DNA of 64,000 nucleotides. Origin: CAZHHH01 sp052400685 (lineage in GTDB: Bacteria > Bacteroidota > Bacteroidia > Bacteroidales > Marinilabiliaceae). Made by a program: the position numbers and the translations under genes. The DNA lies in assembly GCA_052400685.1 (NCBI GenBank), contig JBQTGJ010000004.1; one strand, 5' to 3'. Positions 8,623 to 16,757 of the stretch are shown here, piece after piece (within the stretch, counting starts at the first letter, position 1; every line of letters starts with the position of its first letter). The notes under the pieces were generated by a model that had not been told where the DNA came from, did no database searches, and saw only the letters and a program-made list of their open reading frames with translations.

Positions 8623-10680
8623 ATGCCTAAACTCAACCTTTATCCGTTTCTTCGACTGCTCATCCCGCTATTGTGTGGTATGTTTACGGCAGATTATATG
8701 ACCAAAATCCTGCCACTGTCAGGCCTCTTGAACTTCGCCCTGATTGCTGTTTCTCTTTTTTTTATTCAGCACTATTTTTGGTACAGGAAACACTCATTGC
8801 GTTGGCTTTCGGGTGCACTAACCACTTTATTCTTAGTCGCAGCCGGTGCTATAATGATACACCTCAGCTTACCTTCAACTATCACCAATGAAACACAAAT
8901 TAAAGCTGTAGGAGTAGTCAAAAATATTGTTTATAAACCTTCTGGGTGGAATCAGGTTACGTATCATCCACAATATGCAGCCGACTCAACGCAGGTGTCA
9001 CACAAAACAAAATGGTTGCTGCTGGTTAAAGATTCACTCTGCAGCCGTTGGCAACAGGGTGACCAAATCATGATTAAAGGAACACTTCACCCACTTCCGC
9101 ACTCCGGTAACCCACATGCCTTTGACTATGGTCAATATCTGATGCGGCAAGGATTTTCGGCACAAATGTTCCTATCCGATTCCAACATGTTTAAAGTAGT
9201 AAAACAACAGGATGGCATAAAAATAAGCCAGCTGCCTTATCACCTCCGTAAACTGTCGATGTCAAGCCTTCAATTACATCATCTTGACACAACTGCAATG
9301 ACTATTGTCAATGCCTTTTTGCTGGGTGATCGTTCAGGCGTTGACCGCGATATCACAGATCGGTTTATCAAAAGCGGCGTAATTCACATTTTGGCCGTAT
9401 CAGGCCTACATGTCGGCATTCTTTCTCTGATGATTGATCTCGCTTTATCATTGATACTCCCTCCAAAAAGACATCTCAAATGGATCCTAACCATCCTGCT
9501 GTTAGTGGGATACGCTTTTATCACAGGATTCTCACCTTCGGTATCGCGCGCTGTGTTCATGTTTAGCTGCCTACAGGCAGGCAAAGCCTTTCGCAAGGAT
9601 ATCAACCAATTTCAGCTGTTATCTTTTTCAGCCTTCATTCTGTTGCTGATAAATCCTCTATTTATATATCACGCCGGATTTTGGTTAAGCCATCTGGCGG
9701 TAGCGGGAATTGTAGCATTTTATCGACCGGTTTATAATCTTATAATCTTCAGATTCCCCGTATGGCAATGGAGCTGGTCCCTTATCAGTGTATCAGTATC
9801 TGCACAAATATCTACCTTTCCGCTCTCACTATACCAATTCGGCGCCTTCCCCATCTACTTCCTTTTAGCCAATTTGCTGGTATTGCCCCTGGTCGCTCCC
9901 ATCATGATTCTTGCCCTCTGTACACTATTATTACATCCTATTCCGGTTTTACCCGACATTACCGGCGCTGCATTAAACGACCTGATTCACTATATTGTAA
10001 TGATTACGACCTGGATTGAACAAATACCGCACTCATACCTTCAGGCCATCTGGGTCTCCATTCCATTGATGCTCTTTTTATATCTGGCCTTAATCGCAAT
10101 TTATCACATTTATTGTTTGCCCAGTGCCCAAAATTGGATTCGGTTATGCCTCTATATAATCGCCATAGGTGTCGGTCTCAATATCCAATTCTTATACAAA
10201 ATCAGTCACCCCGGAATTGTGGTTTATAACACCCGCAAAAACACCCTTATTGAATTATTTACCCATGGCAGTTCATTATGTCTGGAAACAGAATCATTAT
10301 CAGAGACAACAAAAAACTATGCCCGAAACGGATTAATTAAATATCTGCTGATTCATCCCTCAAAACATGAGCATCTGCCGGACTCAACGCCATCTGTACA
10401 ACAGATTGATATACTACAACAGAGATATGCCATCATACACGGTTTTAATCATGACCAGTACCCAATACTACCCAAAAAGCACTACCATGGACTAATATTA
10501 GGGAACAATAATTTTGATCTGACAAGACTTCTCAAATCGCTCGATTGCCCACTCGTAATTGCGACATCAGAGAGCTTACCCTGGCAAAGCCGGGAATGGA
10601 AAAACTGCTGCAAAAATCTGAACAGACGTTTTTATCATGTTACAACAGAAGACGCATTAATTATAAATCTAAATAACTAA
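8623..10680 (+). CDS. ComEC/Rec2-family DNA uptake channel protein
   Basis: An integral membrane protein of the ComEC/Rec2 family, which carries single-stranded DNA across the inner membrane in transformation. The start is the ATG of MPKLNLYPFLRLLIPLL; a TTG 18 codons upstream is rejected. Two to three N-terminal membrane segments are followed by an OB-like soluble part. The competence domain then holds the signature IHILAVSGLHVGIL (about residues 255-270) and several more helices. The C-terminal ~150 residues sit where a metallo-beta-lactamase-like domain normally is, but the HxHxDH motif is not intact (IHPSKHEHLPD is the nearest). At about 685 residues it is the shorter form. No other competence gene is present in the window. 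Confidence 0.88.
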   Translation: MPKLNLYPFLRLLIPLLCGMFTADYMTKILPLSGLLNFALIAVSLFFIQHYFWYRKHSLRWLSGALTTLFLVAAGAIMIHLSLPSTITNETQIKAVGVVKNIVYKPSGWNQVTYHPQYAADSTQVSHKTKWLLLVKDSLCSRWQQGDQIMIKGTLHPLPHSGNPHAFDYGQYLMRQGFSAQMFLSDSNMFKVVKQQDGIKISQLPYHLRKLSMSSLQLHHLDTTAMTIVNAFLLGDRSGVDRDITDRFIKSGVIHILAVSGLHVGILSLMIDLALSLILPPKRHLKWILTILLLVGYAFITGFSPSVSRAVFMFSCLQAGKAFRKDINQFQLLSFSAFILLLINPLFIYHAGFWLSHLAVAGIVAFYRPVYNLIIFRFPVWQWSWSLISVSVSAQISTFPLSLYQFGAFPIYFLLANLLVLPLVAPIMILALCTLLLHPIPVLPDITGAALNDLIHYIVMITTWIEQIPHSYLQAIWVSIPLMLFLYLALIAIYHIYCLPSAQNWIRLCLYIIAIGVGLNIQFLYKISHPGIVVYNTRKNTLIELFTHGSSLCLETESLSETTKNYARNGLIKYLLIHPSKHEHLPDSTPSVQQIDILQQRYAIIHGFNHDQYPILPKKHYHGLILGNNNFDLTRLLKSLDCPLVIATSESLPWQSREWKNCCKNLNRRFYHVTTEDALIINLNN

Positions 10681-10807
10681 AAAAAACAACTCGAATTAAG
10701 GGAATAATTTCTCTATTTAAGTTTTATTCTATTAATTTGCTCGCGAAATAGAAGGGAAAAGCACAAAAAACTCAGGCTTTGAGTTTTAACAAACTAACTA
10801 TATATCG

Positions 10808-12148
10808 ATGAGAATATTAATTTCCGGAGCAGGAGAAGTGGGCAATCACCTGGCTAAACTACTAAGCAACGAAGATCATGATGTAATTCTGATGGATGAA
10901 GAAGAAAGCAAACTTCGTCCTGCAGCGCAACACTTTGATGTTATGACCGTAGTTGGTTCCGGAACATCCATTGAAGACCTCAAAAACGCACAGGTTAAAA
11001 CATGCGATCTCTTTATTGCCGTCCCCCCCTACGAAGAAGAAAGCATTCTTTCGGCAATGCTGGCAAAAAAACTTGGGGCCAAAAAAACTTTTGCAAGAAT
11101 AAACAACTTTGAATACCTGCACGAAGAGAACAAAGAATATTTTCGTCAACTTGGCATTGACGAACTGATTTTCCCCGAATTCCTGGGCGCATTGGAAATC
11201 ATAGCGTCTTTAAAACAAGTAGGCATACGTCAAATGTTTGAATTCAGCGACGGACAGCTACTCCTCTATGCAATTAAGTTGCGCAGCAACGCTCCTATTG
11301 TTGGGATGACGCTATCGCAGGCAGCATCATTGCACAGCACCAATGAATACTTTACTGTGGCCATTGTACGCGATGGAAAAACCATCATCCCAAGAGGGAA
11401 AGACATGTTCCTTCACAACGACCTGGCCTATGTTGTTACCACTAAAAGCAGCGCACCACATTTACTGGCAGACGCCGGTAAGATAAGCCAGGAAGTTAAA
11501 AACGTCATGATATTGGGCGGTAGCCGTATTGGGAAAAAAGTGGCAAAAGACCTGGAATCTCAATACCACATTAAGATTATTGAAATTAACAAAGAAAAAA
11601 GCAACCGGTTGGCCGATATGCTTGAAAACACGCTGGTCATTAATGGCGACGGACGCAATCTGGAACTTTTAAAAGATGAAGGACTTGGGAAAACCGATGC
11701 CTTTATTGCCGTCACCGGGAACTCAGAAGTAAACATTCTGGCCTGCCAACTGGCAAAAAAAATGGGTGTCATAAAAACAGTGGCCGAAGTTGAAAACATG
11801 GACTACATCGACCTGGCAGAAAACATCGGCATTGGAACAATTATAAATAAAAAACTCATCGCGGCCAGCTACATATACCGACATACACTTAAAGCAAACG
11901 TTTCGTATGTTAAATGTCTGACGGCCACTGACGCTGATGTTTTGGAGCTGATTGCCAAAAAAGACTCTAAAATCACCCGCGACATCCTGAAGAACCTAGA
12001 CATCCCCAAAGATGTTAATATTGGCGGTATCATACGCAACAAGGGCGTGATTATCCCCAGTGGAAACACCCAGATAATACCCGACGATAAAGTAGTGGTA
12101 TTTGCCCTCCCCTCAGGCGTAAAAAAAATCGAAAAAATGTTTCTCTAA
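10808..12148 (+). CDS. trkA: Trk-type potassium uptake regulator (NAD-binding subunit TrkA)
   Basis: A cytoplasmic regulatory ring subunit of a Trk/Ktr K+ channel. At 446 residues it has the duplicated architecture: RCK-N with ILISGAGEVGNHLAKLL (residues 3-19), RCK-C, then a second RCK-N with VMILGGSRIGKKVAKDL (about residues 233-249) and a second RCK-C. The membrane partner TrkH is often next door, but here the next gene is on the opposite strand and no TrkH is in the window. It lies 127 bases after the comEC-like gene, so it may have its own promoter; TTAATTTG near 10733 is an imperfect -7 candidate. Confidence 0.94.
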   Translation: MRILISGAGEVGNHLAKLLSNEDHDVILMDEEESKLRPAAQHFDVMTVVGSGTSIEDLKNAQVKTCDLFIAVPPYEEESILSAMLAKKLGAKKTFARINNFEYLHEENKEYFRQLGIDELIFPEFLGALEIIASLKQVGIRQMFEFSDGQLLLYAIKLRSNAPIVGMTLSQAASLHSTNEYFTVAIVRDGKTIIPRGKDMFLHNDLAYVVTTKSSAPHLLADAGKISQEVKNVMILGGSRIGKKVAKDLESQYHIKIIEINKEKSNRLADMLENTLVINGDGRNLELLKDEGLGKTDAFIAVTGNSEVNILACQLAKKMGVIKTVAEVENMDYIDLAENIGIGTIINKKLIAASYIYRHTLKANVSYVKCLTATDADVLELIAKKDSKITRDILKNLDIPKDVNIGGIIRNKGVIIPSGNTQIIPDDKVVVFALPSGVKKIEKMFL

Positions 12149-12153
12149 AAAAA

Positions 12154-12768
12154 TCATTCAATCAAGTGACCTTTACCCTGTCGGATCAGGTTAAAAGGCG
12201 ATGAAGTGCAGTCAACAACCGTTGATGGTTCATTACCCCCAAATCCTCCATCGACTACAATATCCACAAGATTTTCATATTTTTCATGAATCAACTCCGG
12301 ATCTGTGGTATATTCAAGAATTTCATCTTCATCATGAATGGAAGTGCTAAGTACAGGATTGCCCAAACCTCGTACAATTTCCCTAATAATGAGGTTATCG
12401 GGAATACGAAATCCGATTGTTTTTTTGTTATTCTTGAACAATCGTGGAATATTATTATTGGCAGGTAAGATAAAGGTAAAAGGGCCAGGCAAATTCTTTT
12501 TCAACAACTTAAACACCTGCTTATCAATTGCCTTAGAATAATCAGACAAATGACTCATATCATGACAGATAATTGACAAGTGATCCTTGCGTAAATTAAG
12601 TCCTTTGATTTGAGCCACACGCTCAACGGCTTTGCTGTTATTAATATCACATCCCAAACCATAAATGGTATCAGTTGGGTATATAACCAGTCCACCCGCA
12701 CGCAAAACCTCAACAATGCGATCTATTTCACGGGGCTGGGGATTTTCGGGATAAATTCGAACTAACAT
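12154..12768 (-). CDS. L-threonylcarbamoyladenylate synthase-type protein (Sua5/YciO/YrdC)
   Basis: The family makes the threonylcarbamoyl-AMP used for t6A37 modification of ANN-decoding tRNAs. About 204 residues span one YrdC domain: GGLVIYPTDTIYGLGCDI (about residues 26-43), KGLNLRKDHLSIIC, PGPFTFILPA, IGFRIPD, and a C-terminal STVVDCT motif. There is no Sua5 C-terminal domain. The start is the ATG at 12768, preceded at 5 bases by a GGAG that looks like a rare Shine-Dalgarno in this window; a GTG six bases earlier is less likely. It could be the YciO-like paralogue. It is convergent with trkA, 5 bases apart. Confidence 0.9.
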   Translation of the reverse strand: MLVRIYPENPQPREIDRIVEVLRAGGLVIYPTDTIYGLGCDINNSKAVERVAQIKGLNLRKDHLSIICHDMSHLSDYSKAIDKQVFKLLKKNLPGPFTFILPANNNIPRLFKNNKKTIGFRIPDNLIIREIVRGLGNPVLSTSIHDEDEILEYTTDPELIHEKYENLVDIVVDGGFGGNEPSTVVDCTSSPFNLIRQGKGHLIE

Positions 12769-12875
12769 AACCACTCCTTTTTTACAAAGATAACCAATTT
12801 AAAAGTCTTGAAACCAGTTATAGAACAATAACCGATTTTAAATGTTTACGTATAAACTTATATAAATTACTAGAT

Positions 12876-13223
12876 ATGAAAACAGATGCGAACAAATTGG
12901 CTATTGTCTGGTCAAGCGCCGACAAGGAGGTTGCCGAACGCGTAGTTTTAATGTACGCACAGGGCGCAAAAACACAAAAATGGTTTGAAGAAATTACTGT
13001 TTTAGTCTGGGGCCCGGCTACAAAAACACTGGCTCATGAAGCCCATCTTCAAAACACCGTAAAAGAAATGCTAAAAGCCGGCATAAATATAAAAGCATGC
13101 AGTGCCTGTTCAGAAAGCTACGGCGTGACGAAAGACATTGAAGCATTAGGTATAGAAGTCGTTCCGTTAGGACCAATTTTAACGGATTATATAAAAAACG
13201 ACTACAAAATATTAACATTCTAA
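12876..13223 (+). CDS. DsrE-like family protein
   Basis: A 115-residue soluble protein of the DsrE/DsrF-like fold (KLAIVWSSADKEVAERVVLMYA, then EEITVLVWGPATKTLA). Family members take part in sulfur relay or are uncharacterised. The paired cysteines ACSACSESYG near residues 75-84 occupy the position where related proteins have a reactive Cys. The C-terminal GIEVVPLGPILTDYI is also typical. It is monocistronic with its own terminator. A specific role cannot be assigned. Confidence 0.8.
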   Translation: MKTDANKLAIVWSSADKEVAERVVLMYAQGAKTQKWFEEITVLVWGPATKTLAHEAHLQNTVKEMLKAGINIKACSACSESYGVTKDIEALGIEVVPLGPILTDYIKNDYKILTF

Positions 13224-13226
13224 AAA

Positions 13227-13266
13227 TAAAAGAGCCGCATGATTCAACATCAAACGGCTCTTTTAT
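13227..13266 (+). terminator. Terminator of the DsrE-like gene
   Basis: AAAAGAGCCG pairs with CGGCTCTTTT across a 17-base loop, just after the stop. A-rich and T-rich flanks suggest it serves both the DsrE-like gene and the convergent YfiR-like gene. Confidence 0.85.
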
Positions 13267-13301
13267 GGTAAAATAAAAACCTATACTAACCCTAAAATAA
13301 A

Positions 13302-13811
13302 TTAATTCTGCGCAAAATTCTTCAGCTGACTACTTACCAGCAACTTATTAGCCTTGGCCAAATCTTCATTCAAGGTAAAAACCATTTTCCCATCCTTAAC
13401 AAAAAGATTTATTATCGAACCCGCAGGTGCCCCATTTTCTGATTCAGTAACATAAAGAACTGACTTACCCGTAAGTTTTGATTTTATCACATCAAACTTC
13501 TTCAAGCTGCCGTTAGGAATAAACAGCATATGACAATACTTCACCTCATCTGCAGAATTGAATTCAACAATGTTAATAGGACGCCCTCCGGCTGTTCGGC
13601 TGCCCATATTTGCTTTCAGCACCTTGGCAAGCTGACTGTTTTTACCTATTACGCCGATAATAAAAGCCGGTTCCTTATAAAGATCAGGCCATTGAATTAA
13701 TCGGGTAAAATTATACAGAAAAGTAACCTGATACTTCTCCAATTGCGCATTAGCTGTACTCACTACCGAAAAAGCAAACACAACTACTATTACATAAATT
13801 GATTTCTTCAT
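13302..13811 (-). CDS. YfiR-like (DUF4154) secreted protein
   Basis: A 169-residue protein with a signal peptide (MKKSIYVIVVVFAFSVVSTANA, cleavage after ANA) and the YfiR/DUF4154 fold: YQVTFLYNFTRLIQWP near residues 27-42, then FIIGVIGKNSQLAKVL and the late GSIINLFVKDGKMVFTLN. In Pseudomonas, YfiR is a periplasmic repressor of a diguanylate cyclase. No cyclase or YfiB partner is present here, so only a periplasmic ligand-binding or sensory role can be inferred. It lies downstream of the LytTR regulator gene on the same strand, 237 bases away. Confidence 0.82.
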   Translation of the reverse strand: MKKSIYVIVVVFAFSVVSTANAQLEKYQVTFLYNFTRLIQWPDLYKEPAFIIGVIGKNSQLAKVLKANMGSRTAGGRPINIVEFNSADEVKYCHMLFIPNGSLKKFDVIKSKLTGKSVLYVTESENGAPAGSIINLFVKDGKMVFTLNEDLAKANKLLVSSQLKNFAQN

Positions 13812-13839
13812 GATACAAGCTAATTAAATAAGGCTATAC

Positions 13840-13847
13840 CAAATATA
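13840..13847 (-). promoter_or_regulatory. -7 box upstream of the YfiR-like gene
   Basis: On the minus strand TATATTTG matches TAnnTTTG, about 29 bases before the ATG. No clear -33 TTG was seen. The remaining 200 bases up to the LytTR gene show no feature. Confidence 0.45.
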
Positions 13848-14048
13848 ATAAACCTAAAACTATTATCTAAAGGCTTAATTATAATTAACTTACCTAATAA
13901 TTTAATTAACGCTAAAAACCAACAACAAACGTCATCAGATAGAAATAAACCACTAATAATCAACCACCTTAAAATTCTTTACAAATTCGAAAAATGCGTC
14001 CAAAAATACGAGTCAATAATACTTTTTTAACAAAAACGAGAACCTAAG

Positions 14049-14879
14049 TTACTCAAATCGAGACATTACAACTTTTGAATAAGACCTTGAAACAGGTATT
14101 GCAATCTCACCCTCATCATCAAGCCACAATGCCTGTTGCCCCTTTTCGCGTTTAAACATCTTAACCTGATCAAGATTCACCATGAATGACCGATGACACC
14201 TTAGCAACGGCAAATACTGCTGCTGCTCCTCAATTTTTTTAAGCGTATTTCGTAACAAATGAGTCTTCGTACGGGAGCCGGCTCTATAATGGATTTCCAC
14301 ATAATTATCACTGGCCGACAGATATAATAAATCTGAAGCTTTTATCGTAAACCTTAAAACGTTATTTTCATCTTTAAAAGAGATGAATTGCGGCCTGCTT
14401 CGTATCTGCATTAACAAAGCTTCCAAACTCATCTTCTTTTCCTTCCAGGAAAAATATAAAAGAGACAACAAATAAGGAATCAACAAAATAAGAGATGCAT
14501 TTTGAACGGCCACAATATAAAGCAACGCAAAAGGACGCACGCCGCCCAGCGTAACCCTTTCCAAAATGGCATAAAAACCCGCCATAAATAAAATCTCGGC
14601 TAAAACCATTGCAGCGTAGCCTAACACCGTAATACGTTTATAACGTTTAATGGCAAACATAATTACCCGGCTAAGAATAACCACTATCATGCCGGATAAA
14701 ACCAAAAGACCAGAAGCCAACGTGAACATCCACCAACTGACGTCGTACCAATGATCGGCACCAAACGGACGGTAAATATTGATAAACATAAACGCAAACA
14801 AAGCGGTAAAAGCAACCTGATGAATAGTATTTCTTTTGGTGATAAAGAAATCCGGAATATTTTTCTGTTGTCTGATCAT
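14049..14879 (-). CDS. Membrane-anchored LytTR-domain DNA-binding regulator
   Basis: A 276-residue protein with four predicted membrane helices (VAFTALFAFMFINIYRPFG, TLASGLLVLSGMIVVIL, AAMVLAEILFMAGFYAI and ASLILLIPYLLSLLYF) followed by a C-terminal LytTR DNA-binding domain from about residue 170 (DLLYLSASDNYVEIHY, LRNTLKKIE, RCHRSFMVNLD, IAIPVSRSY). There is no receiver domain, so it is a one-component regulator that may sense membrane or envelope state. A good promoter lies at 14972-15001. Its -33 box abuts a set of CACCCCA direct repeats, suggesting autoregulation. It is divergent from the DUF6051-like gene. Confidence 0.92.
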   Translation of the reverse strand: MIRQQKNIPDFFITKRNTIHQVAFTALFAFMFINIYRPFGADHWYDVSWWMFTLASGLLVLSGMIVVILSRVIMFAIKRYKRITVLGYAAMVLAEILFMAGFYAILERVTLGGVRPFALLYIVAVQNASLILLIPYLLSLLYFSWKEKKMSLEALLMQIRSRPQFISFKDENNVLRFTIKASDLLYLSASDNYVEIHYRAGSRTKTHLLRNTLKKIEEQQQYLPLLRCHRSFMVNLDQVKMFKREKGQQALWLDDEGEIAIPVSRSYSKVVMSRFE

Positions 14880-14971
14880 ATTACCAATGGTTTCATTTTA
14901 CAAATAAAAGAAAGCGTGCATATACAAGCTCCAGGCACTCAACTTTGAATTGCATCATCAATCCACTAATA

Positions 14972-15001
14972 CAAATGTAGCCTTAAAAATAAGAAAAACA
15001 A
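14972..15001 (-). promoter_or_regulatory. Promoter of the LytTR regulator gene
   Basis: On the minus strand the -33 TTG (14999-15001) and the -7 TACATTTG (14972-14979) are separated by exactly 19 bases, matching the Bacteroidota consensus. The -33 box lies immediately beside the first CACCCCA repeat. Confidence 0.75.
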
Positions 15002-15052
15002 CTCACCCCACCTTGTCGTCATTCACCCCAAGGCTACAGCCATCCACCCCAC
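15002..15052. promoter_or_regulatory. Candidate LytTR operator: three CACCCCA direct repeats at 20-21 bp spacing
   Basis: CACCCCA occurs at 15004-15010, 15024-15030 and 15045-15051. LytTR-domain regulators generally bind direct repeats about two helical turns apart, as seen here. The 10-mer CTTGTCGTCA at 15012-15021, between repeats 1 and 2, recurs exactly at 31559-31568 upstream of the unrecognised 600-residue gene. That the LytTR protein binds here is inferred. Confidence 0.6.
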
Positions 15053-15099
15053 AGCACCTACAGCCACTGCATAATCCTTACAAGCATAAAAAAAATATA

Positions 15100-15107
15100 T
15101 TTCTTTG
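15100..15107 (+). promoter_or_regulatory. Weak -7 box upstream of the DUF6051-like gene
   Basis: TTTCTTTG differs from TAnnTTTG by one base and has no -33 TTG, as expected of an activator-dependent promoter. It starts 50 bases after the last C of the third operator repeat, the same spacing as upstream of the 600-residue gene. Confidence 0.45.
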
Positions 15108-15128
15108 TAATAAGAAAATTAAACAAAA

Positions 15129-16271
15129 ATGCTGCTACACGAATTACATAACGTCTTAACAAATCTCTTTGAACCGAGTCATACTTTCATGTATTTCCCC
15201 AATGGCGTTACGTGCTATTCACTGGATTTTCAATCTGATTTTACGTCTGCTCCCCGACAGATAAAAGAACCCGCAACACCCAGCGAAAAAAAAATTTTGG
15301 CAGAACCGGGGGCTAAAACAAATCAGAATTTCAAGTATTTGGTCATGACGCCAAACGAAGATAAGCAAAGTGAAGCCATTTTATTACTTCACGGACTCAA
15401 TGAAAGATCATGGGATAAATACCTGACCTGGGGCTATCAATTGGTTCGTCAAACGGGAAAAGCCGTAATATTATTCCCTATTGCTTATCACATCAACCGA
15501 TCGCCTCGTAGCTGGAGCAACCCGCGGGAAATGATTTCGCTGGTGCAACATCGTAAAGAGAATCATCAAGCCATTGAAAAAAGCAGTTTCGCAAACGTTG
15601 CCTTAAGTTTAAGAATGGAGTATACCACCGAAATGTTTGCGATTTCGGGTATACAAACCTACTTCGACATCGTAAAACTCGCTTCCCTGATCAAAACAGG
15701 CAATCACTGGTTATTCCATAAAAATACGTCAATAAATATATTTGCCTATTCAATAGGAGGGCTCCTTGCGCAAATTTTGCTTTTAGCCAATCCCGCCAGT
15801 CTGTTTTCCGGCCAAAAAGCATTCCTGTTTTGCGCGGGAGCCACCTTTGACAAAATGAACGGCGTCTCAAAAGCCATCATGGACAGTGCCGCCTTTAAAA
15901 AATTAATCAATTACTTCAATGGCACGCCCAACATCCAAAACGACATCTCATTGCCATTACAGTTCGCCAGTCTACTTCCCGACGCCTGGGAGAGTTTTTT
16001 AACCATGATCTCATCAAAAAACAACACCCAGAAAAGAGAACAAGGCTTTTCGGCCATGAAAGACAGAATAAAAGCGATTGGACTTACACAAGACACCGTG
16101 ATACCACCAAAAGCAATCAAACAAACCATACCAAAAAGCAGTCGTGAAATAGACTTTCCGTTTCCCTATACACATGAAACGCCGTTTCCTTTAAATTCAA
16201 AACTCAGTAAAGAAAAAGTCGATCACTCCTTTAATGAAATCATGAATGAAGCCGCCGATTTTTTAAAATAA
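15129..16271 (+). CDS. DUF6051-like alpha/beta-hydrolase fold protein
   Basis: A 380-residue protein with no signal peptide that appears to be an alpha/beta hydrolase of the uncharacterised DUF6051 type. Visible are AILLLHGLNERSWDKYL (about residues 83-99, oxyanion region), the nucleophile elbow FAYSIGG with Ser208, a candidate acid Asp322 (GLTQDTVIPP) and a candidate His350 (PYTHETPF). The substrate is unknown. It is divergent from the LytTR regulator, with the repeat array between them, so it is probably its target. The family name is from memory; the hydrolase fold is the firmer claim. Confidence 0.75.
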   Translation: MLLHELHNVLTNLFEPSHTFMYFPNGVTCYSLDFQSDFTSAPRQIKEPATPSEKKILAEPGAKTNQNFKYLVMTPNEDKQSEAILLLHGLNERSWDKYLTWGYQLVRQTGKAVILFPIAYHINRSPRSWSNPREMISLVQHRKENHQAIEKSSFANVALSLRMEYTTEMFAISGIQTYFDIVKLASLIKTGNHWLFHKNTSINIFAYSIGGLLAQILLLANPASLFSGQKAFLFCAGATFDKMNGVSKAIMDSAAFKKLINYFNGTPNIQNDISLPLQFASLLPDAWESFLTMISSKNNTQKREQGFSAMKDRIKAIGLTQDTVIPPKAIKQTIPKSSREIDFPFPYTHETPFPLNSKLSKEKVDHSFNEIMNEAADFLK

Positions 16272-16350
16272 TCAGAGCACTGCAACTTCTTGAAACCAAG
16301 CCCACAAAAGGAAACAGGTTAAAAACCCTTTATTTTTTAATGATACAAAA

Positions 16351-16381
16351 TTTTGGACGAATGATTTTTTTTCTATTTTTG
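16351..16381 (+). promoter_or_regulatory. Promoter of the tRNA-Gly/tRNA-Thr unit
   Basis: A TTTTG at 16351-16355 and a perfect -7 TATTTTTG at 16374-16381 are spaced 18 bases apart. A leader of about 110 bases follows, containing complementary ACAACAAC and GTTGTTT segments that could pair, before the first tRNA. Confidence 0.75.
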
Positions 16382-16498
16382 CACCGCCTTTGACAAGACA
16401 ACAACCGGGATTGAATCAGTTTTAATCGCTAAGCAGTTGTTTTAATATCAAAAAAGACAAGGCAGAGACGAAAAAGAAGTCTCTTTAGGTAAAAAAAT

Positions 16499-16571
<73 letters not shown>

Positions 16572-16580
16572 CTTTTTTTT

Positions 16581-16652
<72 letters not shown>

Positions 16653-16653
16653 C

Positions 16654-16695
16654 AACAAAAAAGCGAAGTCTGAAAACAGACTTCGCTTTTTTGTT
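16654..16695 (+). terminator. Terminator of the tRNA unit
   Basis: AAAAGCGAAGTCTG pairs with CAGACTTCGCTTTT around AAAA, with A- and T-tracts on the two sides. It could act on both strands, ending the tRNA unit and the convergent haem operon. Confidence 0.93.
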
Positions 16696-16757
16696 GCTAT
16701 AAAAGGCTCAAAAAACTAAACAGAGCCCACTCTGCGACCTGACCACTTAGTTAACAA

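Noticed and set aside
14950..15159. A 69-codon plus-strand frame in the LytTR/hydrolase intergenic region
   Set aside because: Its Thr/Pro-rich translation arises from the CACCCCA repeats, and it overlaps the hydrolase start and both promoters.
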